Of a DNA stretch of 64,000 bases, positions 35,741 to 44,977 are shown piece after piece. The notes below the pieces were generated by a model that had not been told where the DNA came from, ran no database searches, and worked only from the letters and a program-made list of their open reading frames with translations. The translations under genes and the position numbers were made by a program. This DNA comes from Galeruca laticollis. Its lineage: Eukaryota; Arthropoda; Insecta; Coleoptera; Chrysomelidae. The stretch is from assembly GCA_963921935.1 (NCBI GenBank), contig OY998179.1, forward strand, positions 58,882,222-58,946,221, read 5' to 3'. Positions within the stretch are counted from its first letter, which is position 1, and each line of letters opens with the position of its first letter.

Positions 35741-38700
35741 TATCTTATATTCTTGGGATTGAGGACCATTTTTAAAGACATTTAACTAGTAGTTAATACA
35801 TTTTTATTTAAAGTTTCGGTCTTTACATGACCTTCATCAGAAATAAAATTTTTGTTAAAACTAAAAGAAATGGTACAAGTTACAGAAAGAATTTTTAAAA
35901 GCAAAACAAATAAATCTTACCTTCGACAGAACGTTCATTTGATTATTTAATATATTTTATAGATGTTTTTTGGACGCATCACATAACAGAATATAACTCA
36001 CATCCAAAACAAAACGAACATTTTAAAAATATGACATTCATTGATGAATATTTGTATTGGAATATACGAGTATTTGTTCTATACAATGAAAGCAGCCGTA
36101 ACGAGTTTCTAATGTGTCGTTTTTGTATTGACTGGTATTAAAATGAATTTTATATTTATATAGGGAGTGGTAATAAATGGATTTTATATTTATATAGGGA
36201 GTGGTAATAAATTTATTATATTTGGAATGTGCCACGTGTTTCTCTATATTTCTAAGTTTTTATAATGTTATTATAAATTTTACTAAGATTTTTTGTGTCA
36301 GTCTTTAAATTTACGGAACTAGTTTTTCTTTGTATTTCTATCATTTCTAGAACTTCGCGTTTTTTTGTGTGGTTTTCACTTCGAAGAATTTTTGTGTTTT
36401 CGAAATCAAATTCGTGTTGGTTTTCTGAAACATGGATAGTGAGTGCCGTTTTGTTTCGTTTGTCATATTTGTGACTATTTATTCTGTTTTTCAAATACTG
36501 ACTTGTTTGTCCGATGTAGACCCCTTCACAGTTTTTACATGGTATTTCATACACTATATTGCTCTTTTTTTCTTTTGAGATTGAACTCTCAACAAAGAGA
36601 TTCATGGGTAATTCACGCATACAGAAAGTCAGGTTTCAAATTCGCAATTGATATTCTACAAAAAAATTGCGTTTGTGCTTCTTACTACAGTATTCAATTA
36701 TACGAAGCTAAAATGGACCCTCCAAATGCCAACATTGGAAATATTTTTACGCAATACGTATTCGACAATATTGACCATCATGTCATCAGTAGGTACTTTA
36801 GATGGCAAAGAAACATTTCATTGTCTACGAGGTATTGCCGAGTATACTTATTATAATGTTAAATACGAAGGTGGTTCCAAAAAACTTATAAAAAGGCCTT
36901 CTGTTTCCGAGTTGGCATTCCAAAAACAAATAAGAACCATACCGTTTGTACTATTGTATGCAGCGTTTATTGCATGCCATGCTTACGAAGTACCAAATAT
37001 ACCGTCATGGAAAGGATTTTATGAAGTTATAGTGACCCAAATTTCGTACGACACGTCGCATATTAGCTTTTTACCGTTTAGAGTTCAGCGACCTTCTGAC
37101 TTGACGACATTAAATATTGCACTGAATTATGCTTTAGAAGAGTGTCGTAGACTAGAGCAAAAACCTATTTTTGTTACATTCGACCAACCCCATTAGTATA
37201 AAGCTCGCTGCATTGTCGCTCAAAATAAAGAATTAGCAGACGTCATTGTTCGCCCAAATGAATTTCACTTATTAATGTCATACTTAGTAGCAATTGTTTA
37301 TGGGATGGATGGCAGTGTGCTGGGAGATTTATGGGCTACAGTTTACGCACCATAGTCAGTAAAACATGTTATCGGATCACACATTTTCCAGAGCCATGAG
37401 AGCTCATACTTCAACATTCTCTGCACATTCTCTGGTTTAGAAAACAACTGCTGCACAACCGTGGAATGAATGTTCTGTGAACGCACTTTGATCAGTGAAC
37501 GAAACTCAACATGTTTTTTGAGCGGAGGACGTGATTTTTCTGAGCGGTTTTCAAGTGCGCTCACTGATCACAACATTTTAGTATAAGTTTATATTATGTT
37601 TTTATGAATTTTATTAAAATGCCGAAATGTGCGCTAATTGTTATACTCCTATTATCAAGAGGCTAACAGAATTTTAGTTTCTAGTGTGCCAGAAAAATAT
37701 TAATGTTTGAACACTGATTTTATGTATTTTAATAACAAAGGTTTTTATAAATTTTGTTCCAAACGCACTTTAGTATAAACTACACCTTTTATCAATTCGG
37801 TGGATGTAAACACTAAACAGAGTGCGATTGATATATTTTGAATTTGTCGTAGACAATGGCAGGGATAATTTATATTAAAAATGACAACACATTACTCCTA
37901 TTTTGTTTACTATCAACATTCATAATAATTGCTAGAAATAAACATTACAGTGGTGTTATGTCTACATATTTTTATCAACAGTAAAAACACAAGAGCTTTT
38001 TTTAACGGATAAATTTCTCTTTGCAACGAAACAGTTTTGCCAATCGTTAATTTTACCAGAAAAACTGACATGATAAAATCGCGACACCGAAGGTGGAGCG
38101 ATTTTATCTAATGCCAGTTTTTCGAGCAAATTTAGTGATTGGCAAAACTTTGAGTTAAAGAAAAGCTCGATTGTTTTTTGGCAAGATAAATTAACGACAG
38201 AATATATGGATGAACAACAACAATAATTATATTTATTAATACAATAAAATTCGATTATTTGAAAGTACAATTATTAAATACACAACTGTTATAAATTGTT
38301 TGCTTTGGTGTATTGATTTGAAAATTTTCTTCTGTGGAATTCACACTTGTGGAATATTCATTTTGATTTCTCGGACTTGAAGATCGTGAGGAACTAATAA
38401 GATTCTCATGATGTTCATGGTCAATTTGGAGATAGGGTTTAATTGAAGAAGATGATGAGTGTTCCGTTATCTTTATAAGCTGTTGGTCACTTACTCCTGC
38501 TTTTGCTAATTGAGACACTGTAGTAGCGCGATTTGAATGATTGGTAATTTTATTATTTGTGATGTCGAGTCCAATTTTAGTAGCAGAATTTTTGATCCAA
38601 GTAGAAATCATATTGATACCTAGTGGAATATTTTTATACCAACCTTTAGAATTTGTGTTTTTCCAAAAGGGGTTTGGAGTTAATAAAAGTCGATCGGATG

Positions 38701-41700
38701 TTATGTGTTCATTTCTTTTTTGTAAGAGTAATTTTAATAATCTAACGGGACAAATACATCCATTTCATATTTTACTAACCATTTGCTGTCGGTCAATTTT
38801 TCCGATCTACCTTGTGCCGTCTTCGAAAATATTGAATTATATTCAAATCTATTTGTTGGAATTCCATCGTGGTTTTTTTCTTCTTTAAAATGGTATATTT
38901 TACAGTTTACAGCTTCTCCTCCGCTCTAAGCTAATTCATAAGAAGCTATATGAAAACATCTTTTTTGTAGTCCTTCTGGTTCTTCTGCATTCCACAATTT
39001 TGACATTTTCAGTATATCTTTTTTGTCCAATGCTACAGAACATACCTTCCTTTTCGCTGGAATAGCTTGTAATTCTTTCCATTTACTATTTCTCGCATCA
39101 CGACCCTCTTTAAAAATTATGTCGACAAAAGGATTAAATGGTACAAATGCAGTTTACGGGCTTTTCTTGTATTACTAAAATTTTTAGTTTATCAAGTAGA
39201 TTATGTTTCTAGAAGCCTAAAAATAAAATAAAATCTTGGCTGTCTCTAATTTTAATGAAAATATTCACTTTTAAAAGGTTCACTTTTGGAAGTTACACAA
39301 CAATGGCAATAATAAAAAAAATATTTCTAACTGCCATAAAAGTGTCAAGCTATTGTCATTATTATTTGTTGCGGTTGGAATTGTGTGTCTGTTTATTTTT
39401 GTAGTGCTTCTATATTTAAGATTTTCTTGGTTTCCGACAAAAATGAATTTTATTAATCTAGACGATATCTATACCTGGCGAAATAATAATGAGATTATAT
39501 CGCAAGCGCAGCGTTTGGGTTTAATACCCGCAAATAATGAAATTAAGTGTCCGGTTGATTTTTGTGACGGACATTTCATAATGACATCACGGCCATATTG
39601 CATAGATGATTTTCGTTGGAAATGTGATGGACATATAAAAAAAATGAAAAGAAACGTATATTTTGTAATAAAAGGTAAGTATTAAATTCAAGTTTATTAT
39701 TCAAATCTCTTTTTGACGTCTCCGCTCTTTTTGACGTTTCCGGTAATTATTGATGTTGCCAAATCGCAATTTTTTTGGAAAATATGCGAAACCCATATAA
39801 AGAAAGGAAGTAGCAAAAATAGCTAGTGATGAGCCGGCCATATTGCTAAATTTTGGAATACCACCAAACGAGTTCGGTCTTGAAATTTTTGTTACAGATA
39901 GGTCTTATTATAAAAACGTTTTATACCATGTCACAAGTGGCGGAAAAAACTACTTTTCGTTAAACGAATTTTCAAAATATTAAAACTTACGTGTATTGTC
40001 GTTTCATACCAAGTCACGAGTTGAGAAAACAAATACTTTTCTAAATATGAATACTAAAAATTATTAGAAATATGTATTTTTCATGCAAATACACTTATGA
40101 AAATCAATATCAAACTAGACAACTGACAATAATATACTGCAGTGTCGCCAACCGTTTGGAAACTTTTTCCCTAAAAAGAATTCGCGTATCTTTCATTTTC
40201 AATATAATAAAATAATTTCACATATTTATCTAATAATATTGAATAATATAATTGTATTTATGATTTAATAAATGTTATATTTTGATGAGACCGCCGAGTT
40301 TTTTTTCCTTCTCTATGTTCAGGAGGCTTATTTAGTTACGAAAAACAAAAAAAAATCGAAAAAAGGCAAATGCCCGTAATCTGCATTTATTCCGATTAAA
40401 TTTCATATTGTACTCACAGAAAAATTTTTCTTGTACCATCTTCGCAGTCGAATTCCAAATTGATTTAACCGCATATTCTTTATAATCATCTCCATTTTTC
40501 TTTTTCATATTATAGGCCCAATCCTTTAATATATTTGTACTTCGTGTAATGGAATTATTTCGGACAACTCATACTTTCGAACTTGACAAAACTCCATAAA
40601 TTGTCTCCAGATTGAAGCTTTAGTGTTTTTTGTAGATTGCGGTATAGATTTTTCGATATTTGACGTAATTTGCTCAGTCGAAACTTCACCAAAACGATTC
40701 ATCTTTTGGGTTTTTATATCAACAAAGTTAAATAATTACCACACCGATTCAAAATAAAAGAACTATATGTTTAAAATTAAAAAATCTGACAGACAATTGA
40801 CAGTTTTTACAGTTTTGCCAACACTTAATTGCTGTGAAATTATAAGTAACCAAACTTGCGACTCATTGTCATTGTCTAAAAGTGACGTCCGCTTACTAGA
40901 TATTGAGGAAGAGAAGTTTTTATCCGATAAAAAAGGATGCACCTTTTTAATCGATGTCAAAGTGACAATAACATTTCCAGGTATATGACATTTTAACATT
41001 GGAGTTAATTTATCTAAATAGAAAACAGTGTATTTGGTAAAAAAGGCATGTTTTTTTATTCATCGGTAGATCCACCAATCTACCAACTACGTTTTTATAT
41101 TCATTGGTGGATTTCAGATTGAAGAAATGACGCGTTCATTTATTACGGTTGCATCAACCAAAATTGCAAACCATTCCACCGCGGATTCGAGGTGGTGGAT
41201 AAATTTGGTGGTTTAAAAAATGACAGCTTAACCTCCAAAAAACGTGCATATTATTTCATCCTCGGAACTATCAGATGAACTGCTAGTCAGAGATCTGGAG
41301 GCTAAAATAACTACACACTTTTCAAGTATTCTCATTAGTTTCGTCAATTTTTGCTAATAACAACAATCAATTTAAAAATAGTTTGTCAGTTGTCAGCTAT
41401 AGTGATGTAAATAACAACTGCGTTTTTTTATGTGCCATTGGTGACTCCAACATGTCGGTGCAGCGGAGACTGACGTCAGTCAACCAATGGTGAATATATG
41501 ATGTAAAAAAAACGTGCCTAAAAACTTGCTTCAAATAATTTCGTGATTGCAAGTGCTAGATATGCAGGTGCGTTTGGCATTACATGTGTTAGATAAGAGC
41601 TGTGTTCGGAAATTGGCCGGTTCGCGATAACGTGTGCTACATAGGTAGGAAAATGCAGCCGGGCCGGGTTGCTAGTGTCATATAAATATGCATTATTATA

Positions 41701-44700
41701 TACTCACGAAATTTGATATGTTTGAAGATCAAATTCATTTATCCATTGCACTTGATCGTACCAAGCAGCAATAAAGGAAATATCGTAATTTGTTGCAAAA
41801 CTTCCTTTCGCAATGTTTTGTCCGACTGGGTATCTATCTAAGTCCCTGCAAATGTCATGAGAGTATATACACTGAAACGCCCATCGATGAGCCACATCCG
41901 CTAATTCCTCGTTCCATTCAATTTCTCTCATGTTTGAGGCTGATGGTTGAGGACCTGGGTTTCCTCTTTCTTCCTGACCCATTGCTACTCGATTGCGCAG
42001 CTAATGAAAAATGCTACTTATTATATTATGATATGAAGAAATAAAAAACCAATTTAGGAGAAAAAGTATGCATGGAATATGGAACAGTAGTGAAGATTGT
42101 AATGAGTACGAAGAAAACCGAAAAGAAGTGAAAAATTAAGTGAAACAAACTGCTACAAGCTTTGTTTTCAAATGTCGATTAACTGCAAAGACATTGTTAC
42201 TTGTAATGTCTTTGATTAACTTCGTTTCTATAATAACATGTGAGTAGCAATGAGAAAAACGTCATGAGAATCGTATTCATAGAATTTATTGAAGTTCATT
42301 ACAACGAAGAAACGACCTAGAACAATAGATCATCCTACATGTTTAGTATCGGGGTCTAGATCGAAGATTTCATATAAGATAAACGGTGTTGATGATTAAA
42401 ACAAACTTTTCCGCATCTGTGAAATATCCCGAATAATATTCCATCATAAAATTGTCACTTGAATACACTTCGGGGGATGTATCGTGCTAACAAACCGAGA
42501 TTTCTCCAAAAATGTAGTATATCTGGATTTATAAGACCCGCTGTCGCTTTAATCAGCTGAAAATCAATAAGGTACATCTGTAAGGCACCATGAAAAATAT
42601 CCAATTATTAAATTGGTCACTTGTATACACTCCGGAGGCTGTATCGTGCTAGCAACCCGAAATTTCTCCAAAAAGGACCAAAAATGTGGCCTTCAGGTAC
42701 TATAGCACCCGTTGTACTAGCTCTGGTGAGCTAAAAATCAAAAAGTTTCATCTATAGGACGTCCTAAACAATATGTAATCATAAAATCGGTGACTTGTTG
42801 CACTCCGGAGGCTGTACCGTGCTAACAAACTGGAATTTCTCAAAAAATGTCGTACTTCAAGTACCATAGCACCCGTTGTATTGGCTCTGGTAAACTGAAA
42901 ATCGTTAGGGTTTATCTGTGAGTTGTTCTGAACAATATTCAATCATAAAATTGATCACTTGTATATACTACGGAGGCTGTATCGTACTAAAAACCTGAAA
43001 TTTCTCCAAAAATGACAAAAATATCGTTCTTAAAGTTCTATAGCACCTATTATACGAGCTCTGGTGAGCTGAAAATCAACAGGATTCATCTGTGAGATAT
43101 TTTGAATAATATTCAATCATAAAATCGGTGACTTGTTTCACTCCGGAGGCTGTATCGTGCTAACAAACTGGAATTTCTCAAAAAATGACAAAAATGTCGT
43201 ACTTCAAGTATCATAGCACCCGTTGTACTGGCTCTGGTAAACTGAAAATCGTTAGGGTCTATCCATGTGATCCTGAACAATATTCAATCATAAAATTGGT
43301 GACTTGTATATACACCGGAGGCTGTATCATGTTAACAAACTGAAATTTCTCCAAAAATGACAAAAATGTCGTATTTAAAGTACTATAGCACCTATTATAC
43401 TGGCTCTGGTGAGCTGAAAGTCAAAAGTCTTCATCTGTGAGATATCCTGATTAATATTCAATCATAAAATCGATGACTTGCTGCACTCCGGAGGATATAT
43501 CGTGTTAAAAAACTGAAATTTCACAAAAAATGACAAAAATGTCGTACTTCAAGTACCATAGCACCCGTTTTACTGGCTGTGGTGAGCTGAAAATCGATAA
43601 GGTTCATATGTGAGATGACCTGAACAATATTCAGTCATAAAATTGTTGACTTGTTGCACTCCGGAGGCTGTATCGTGCTAACAAGGCATGTAACGAGAGT
43701 TGCCGACGACGAGGACGACGACATACACACAGGATTTTTTTCCTAAAAACCGTTTCTTCGTGTTGTTCTTGATAAGAAACGTGAGAGTAACTCTTCAAAA
43801 TTTCAATTTCTTTGGGGTAAACCAATACTCTTCTCGCATATTAGATAGGTTGGGCGGAAATCTAAAAATGGTATATTTTCAGGGCATTTATATTGTTCTG
43901 CAAATATCTTAGGTAGTACTGTATTCTTTGTACAGATGCCATAGCACATTATCAATGACATTGGACATTTGTTTCATTGCCTTTTGATCCTGCCTATATA
44001 AAATATTTAAGGAATATTTTCAACAGCGTGGGTATACGTTTAATTTATGAACCCAATACTTTGAAACAGATGGTAAGAAACACTAAGGGTAAAATACTAG
44101 ATTTGGAAAAACTGAAAAAGAATTTTTCAAATCGCAGTCGCTATACGTTTTCTTAAATTTTTCCCTAGGATTATTTTTTGGATTGGCAAAGTGATTCAAT
44201 AATTCTATATTTATAATATTACGAGAAGAAGTCATATAATATCATATTTAGATAATTGCTTTCTCGGTTAGGTTAATAGTGAGAAATATTTTTTTTATTA
44301 CATACTTTCATTTGACGTCTACTTAAACCAACTATCCATAATCATTATACAACTTTCAACGTAGTTTTAATGCATTATAGCGGCTTTAAAATGAGAACTA
44401 TACTCTATTTTGATAAACTATTTGATTCCTACCGTATTGTGCGCATCTACTATAACATCAATTTCTTGTTGTTGAAAAGGAATATCTAAAACTCCCTTAC
44501 ATCCAGCTCCATACTGCTCAGATTGATACATACACATTGTGTGCTTTCCACATATTTTCGTAAGACTATTCTTACTTGTATCCACGCAACAAATTGAACA
44601 GTAGGGGTTTTTTTGAGATGAATTTTTTGTAAAATTCTTGTACCACATTTTTATAGTGTCTTTTGAAAGATAATCCGAAGGATGATTTAATGAACAAGAA

Positions 44701-44747
44701 CATGTTAGCAAATAAACTAAAAGTAAAATACTGTGACGTATAAACAT
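26007..44747 (-). CDS. CAP-superfamily secreted protein (antigen 5-like), three exons
   Basis: The gene is split into exon 1 (44747-44433), exon 2 (42000-41708) and exon 3 (26424-26007), 1026 coding bases or 341 residues. Start ATG 44747 gives a signal peptide (MFIRHSILLLVYLLTCSCS), so the product is secreted. A Cys-rich segment (YCSICC, HTMCMY) precedes the CAP domain, which runs from about residue 95: HNT/LRN, NPGPQPSASNM, WNEELADVAHRWA, HDICRDLDRYPVGQNI, and then TQFIWADSYQIGCA and HFICNYGPGGN in exon 3. A hinge-like Cys-rich tail (CTNC, GLC) and a Lys/Arg/Asn-rich C-terminus end it. Junctions are GT-AG: phase 0 at exon 1/2 and phase 2 at exon 2/3, both in frame. Insect relatives are venom-allergen or antigen-5 proteins of varied, mostly unproven function. 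Intron 2 carries an errantivirus and a Crypton, yet the frame is intact. It could be annotated as a venom allergen 5-like gene. Confidence 0.88.
26816..26932. repeat. 62-bp direct repeat broken by the errantivirus
   Basis: Two units (AAAAATATAAACTATGTTGT, then AAGCACATATATTTTGATGT, then TAATATATTGTGACTAAAAT; second copy nearly identical) lie side by side. The second loses its end at the left LTR. Its expected continuation, TATATTGTGACTAAAATAAG, is found just after the right LTR near 33873. Confidence 0.7.
26934..27193 (+). repeat. Errantivirus 5' LTR
   Basis: It begins TGTGAATGGACTCCGACCCT and ends GTGTCTCGAAG. It contains TTTGTAAATAAAATTC near the 3' side, a possible polyadenylation signal. 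Compared with the 3' LTR, differences are G/A near 26956, A/G near 27103 and A/G near 27158. Confidence 0.92.
27200..27217 (+). promoter_or_regulatory. Primer-binding site
   Basis: TGGCGCTGCGAACAGGAT lies a few bases after the 5' LTR. It begins with the TGG that pairs with a tRNA CCA end and resembles the sites used by 17.6/297-type errantiviruses (Ser-type tRNA). The tRNA assignment is from memory. Confidence 0.75.
27367..28646 (+). pseudogene. gag: Errantivirus gag, broken
   Basis: The region starts with ATG 27367 (MSTFSDISE) and is split by several frame changes before 27870. Recognisable pieces are LPEFNTGDNLSTFIKSVDNF near 27547, typical of errantivirus Gag, and the long frame at 27871-28080. 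From 28080 to 28640 it encodes a basic, Asn/Pro-rich stretch (NNFHPNA, NPPRNNHSFNRP type) and then an acidic end. I see no CCHC knuckle, which fits errantivirus Gag. It would form the particle shell and bind RNA. Confidence 0.7.
28650..31860 (+). pseudogene. pol: Errantivirus pol: protease, RT, RNase H, integrase, broken
   Basis: The protease motif LIDTGGSDTIIS lies at 28709-28746. RT follows: IDYRKLNENTVEDKYNLP at 29569, TTLDLAQGFHQIEV at 29665, IPFGLKNGPSTLEKLMD near 29775 and the catalytic YMDDVIIFS at 29863. The RNase H has TTDAFNIAIGSVLSQ near 30296 and ERELLAILDS near 30408; catalytic acidic residues are visible. The integrase has an HHCC finger (H..H near 31108-31120, CEICLKNK near 31211), then the DDE core: IHIDLF (31304), CDNGTEF (31468) and SPVERFHS (31568). 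Frames change near 29510, 30290 and 30850, so no full polyprotein can be made. All key catalytic residues remain readable. Confidence 0.9.
32119..33601 (+). pseudogene. env: Errantivirus env (baculovirus-F-like fusion protein), broken
   Basis: The first part (32119-32505) contains NNGYYAEELGKSNEIN and a furin-type site, RKHRRGLFNFLG, near 32368-32403. The Gly/Phe-rich stretch after it is placed as the fusion peptide is in insect errantivirus Env. The middle (32632-33252) has paired cysteines (YEACTNLAQQIIC, CQIPNVENC). The last part, in yet another frame, has a transmembrane helix (GLSIVSLIIISTVLGIFITV) near 33410-33470 followed by a basic tail. Frame breaks lie near 32505, 32640-32690 and 33250, so it is not translatable as one protein. 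Known role of the family: membrane fusion for cell-to-cell transfer. Confidence 0.8.
33587..33603 (+). promoter_or_regulatory. Polypurine tract
   Basis: AAAGGAGGGAGGAGAAA lies directly before the 3' LTR, the expected plus-strand primer of an LTR retroelement. Confidence 0.85.
33604..33863 (+). repeat. Errantivirus 3' LTR
   Basis: 260 bp, matching 26934-27193 at all but three positions. It is followed by host sequence (AATATTTCTATATTGTGACT) that continues the repeat interrupted at 26932. Confidence 0.92.
33938..33998. repeat. AT dinucleotide repeat
   Basis: An uninterrupted TA/AT run of about 60 bases in CAP intron 2. Confidence 0.95.
34000..35670. other. Intron sequence, no feature seen
   Basis: AT-rich DNA in intron 2 of the CAP gene. 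I see no ORF of interest, no repeat structure and no RNA gene. Confidence 0.6.
35673..35737. repeat. AT dinucleotide repeat next to the Penelope 3' end
   Basis: A TA/AT run of about 65 bases, about 25 bases from the terminal region of the Penelope element. It may be an insertion target or a tail-derived repeat. Confidence 0.95.
35813..35840 (-). ncRNA. Hammerhead-ribozyme-like core in the Penelope terminal repeat
   Basis: On the minus strand: CTGATGA, then GGTC...GACC (a 4-bp stem II with loop ATGTAAA), then GAAAC. This is exactly the CUGAUGA/stem/GAAAC core of hammerhead ribozymes. Penelope-like elements are known to carry such motifs in their terminal repeats. I could not settle stem III and the cleavage site by eye. 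Confidence 0.6.
36252..36620 (-). pseudogene. Penelope GIY-YIG endonuclease domain
   Basis: A 122-codon open frame. KSNIVYEIPCKNCEGVYIGQ carries the CxxC plus VYIGQT form of the GIY-YIG core, followed by RINSHKYDKRNKTALTIH, HEFDFENTKILRSE and a downstream KREVLEMIEI with a likely catalytic Glu. This is the C-terminal nicking endonuclease of Penelope-like retroelements. The domain itself is uninterrupted, but it is only the end of the larger RT-EN protein and so cannot act as a full polymerase. A related domain is at 57410-57720. Confidence 0.85.
36640..37560 (+). pseudogene. Family A gene, N-terminal fragment
   Basis: The longest frame (36648-37196) reads TLDGKETFHCLRGIAEYT, YEGGSKKLIKRPSVSELAFQ and LEQKPIFVTFDQPH. 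After a stop it continues KARCIVAQNKELADVIVRPN, EFHLLMSYLVAIVYGMDGS and LGDLWATVYAP. From memory these are consecutive blocks of the N-terminal half of the family whose C-terminal half lies at 987-2581. It starts where the Penelope fragment ends. Stops near 37197 and 37353 and a frameshift disable it. Function is unknown. Confidence 0.6.
38034..38148. repeat. Subterminal hairpin of the long Crypton
   Basis: GTTTTGCCAATC at the left pairs with GATTGGCAAAAC at the right. The pairing continues through AAAAACTGACAT/ATGCCAGTTTTT and GATAAAATCGC/GCGATTTTATC to an apex of GACACCGAAGGTGGA. The arms are about 50 nt with small bulges. Confidence 0.85.
38255..40710 (-). pseudogene. Crypton tyrosine recombinase, broken
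   Basis: Minus-strand pieces in order are as follows. The N-terminal region, from ATG near 40702, reads MNRFGEVSTEQITSNIEKSI and KASIWRQFMEFC (SAM-like, core-binding part). After an interruption (about 40330-39180) come RDARNSKWKELQAIPAKRKV, LWNAEEPEGLQKRCFHIASY, and ELA-stop-SGGEA, where the family has the catalytic Arg region. The open C-terminal end (38611-38255) reads ITNHSNRATTVSQLAKAGVS and ITEHSSSSSIKPYLQIDHEH, which carry the HxxR, H and Tyr of the RHRY box. Tyr and the second Arg are present; the first Arg block is mutated. The enzyme would cut and rejoin element ends and targets. Confidence 0.75.
39353..39685 (+). CDS. Open frame resembling the N-terminus of IS1595/Merlin-type transposases
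   Basis: 110 codons on the strand opposite to the Crypton recombinase and inside the segment that interrupts it. After a hydrophobic start (probably not translated, or a chance TM), FINLDDIYTWRNNNEIISQA, GLIPANNEIKCPVDFCDG and DFRWKCDGHIKKMKRN resemble the zinc-ribbon N-terminal region of IS1595/ISXO2-like transposases. The frame ends just after a donor-like GGTAAGT at 39674. No catalytic DDE part is seen. The call is tentative. Confidence 0.35.
   Translation: MSLLFVAVGIVCLFIFVVLLYLRFSWFPTKMNFINLDDIYTWRNNNEIISQAQRLGLIPANNEIKCPVDFCDGHFIMTSRPYCIDDFRWKCDGHIKKMKRNVYFVIKGKY
41020..41700. other. Intron sequence, nothing clear
   Basis: Between the Crypton and CAP exon 2. Several CCACC/GGTGG words near 41065-41215 form short local inversions, but I see no gene or known repeat. 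Confidence 0.4.
41708..42000 (-). CDS. CAP gene exon 2
   Basis: The acceptor CATTAG ends at 42001 and donor GTGAGT starts at 41707. It encodes LRNRVAMGQEERGNPGPQPS through DLQTYQI and contains the conserved His of HDICRD and the GQNI block. It leaves two bases (TC) to be completed by exon 3. Confidence 0.88.
42415..43690. repeat. ~172-bp satellite array, about eight copies, in CAP intron 1
   Basis: The core CTCCGGAGGCTGTATCGTGC recurs at about 42473 (diverged), 42634, 42807, 42972, 43145, 43317, 43490 and 43663, spaced 161-173 bp. Other shared words are GAATTTCTCAAAAAATGACA, AAGTACCATAGCACCCGTTG, ATTCAATCATAAAAT and GACTTGT. It stops sharply after GTGCTAACAA at 43684. Confidence 0.9.
44433..44747 (-). 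CDS. CAP gene exon 1
   Basis: It starts at ATG 44747; an upstream in-frame ATG at 44798 would place 17 residues before the signal peptide, so I prefer the inner start. It ends at HNT with donor GTAGGA at 44432. It carries the signal peptide, the Cys-rich spacer and the first CAP helix. Confidence 0.85.
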
Positions 44748-44977
44748 GATTTTGACAAATGTGTATTGACAAATTGATGAATGCGTGAGATACATCAAAC
44801 TAAGGTTTCAATCGATTAGACGTATTGAAAGCTTGAGACGTTACAGTTACGTTCGAGTGATTCATGAGCGCTTTAAACGTTGCCAACACTACACATGAAG
44901 CCGCATGTAAAATGATATATATGAAATAGAGTCAATTTGCAAAAATATGTGTTTTTCATGAAAGGGGACCATAAAAG

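Larger units (their letters stand above)
35755..36622 (-). mobile_element. Penelope-like element, 5'-truncated 3' end
   Basis: On the minus strand this reads GIY-YIG endonuclease (36620-36252), a 3' UTR with a 35-bp direct repeat (36145-36213, ATATAGGGAGTGGTAATAAA), and a terminal region with a hammerhead-like core (35840-35813). The RT is missing, so the copy is 5' truncated near 36622, where family A sequence begins. Confidence 0.8.
37971..41014 (-). mobile_element. Crypton (tyrosine-recombinase transposon), long copy
   Basis: The body at 37977-41008 is bounded by TTTATC at 37971-37976 and 41009-41014, with no TIRs. A shorter copy at 52400-52837 shares both ends (about 250 bp and 180 bp), which defines the element limits. 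A tyrosine-recombinase relic reads on the minus strand (about 40710 to 38255). Subterminal hairpins lie at 38034-38148 and about 40925-40960. The absence of TIRs, the recombinase gene and short identical end sequences together point to the Crypton class. It lies in CAP intron 2. Confidence 0.8.

Noticed and set aside
37343..37564. 73-codon minus-strand frame
   Set aside because: It is antisense to the family A N-terminal fragment (SVKHVI, AMRAHT reading on plus).
37971..41014. TTTATC at both Crypton edges as an ordinary 6-bp target duplication of a DDE transposase
   Set aside because: The same six bases (and three more on the right) occur at both independent insertions, there are no TIRs, and the coding relic is a tyrosine recombinase.
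42415..43690. CRISPR-like array
   Set aside because: The units are contiguous 172-bp satellites without spacers, in an insect intron.
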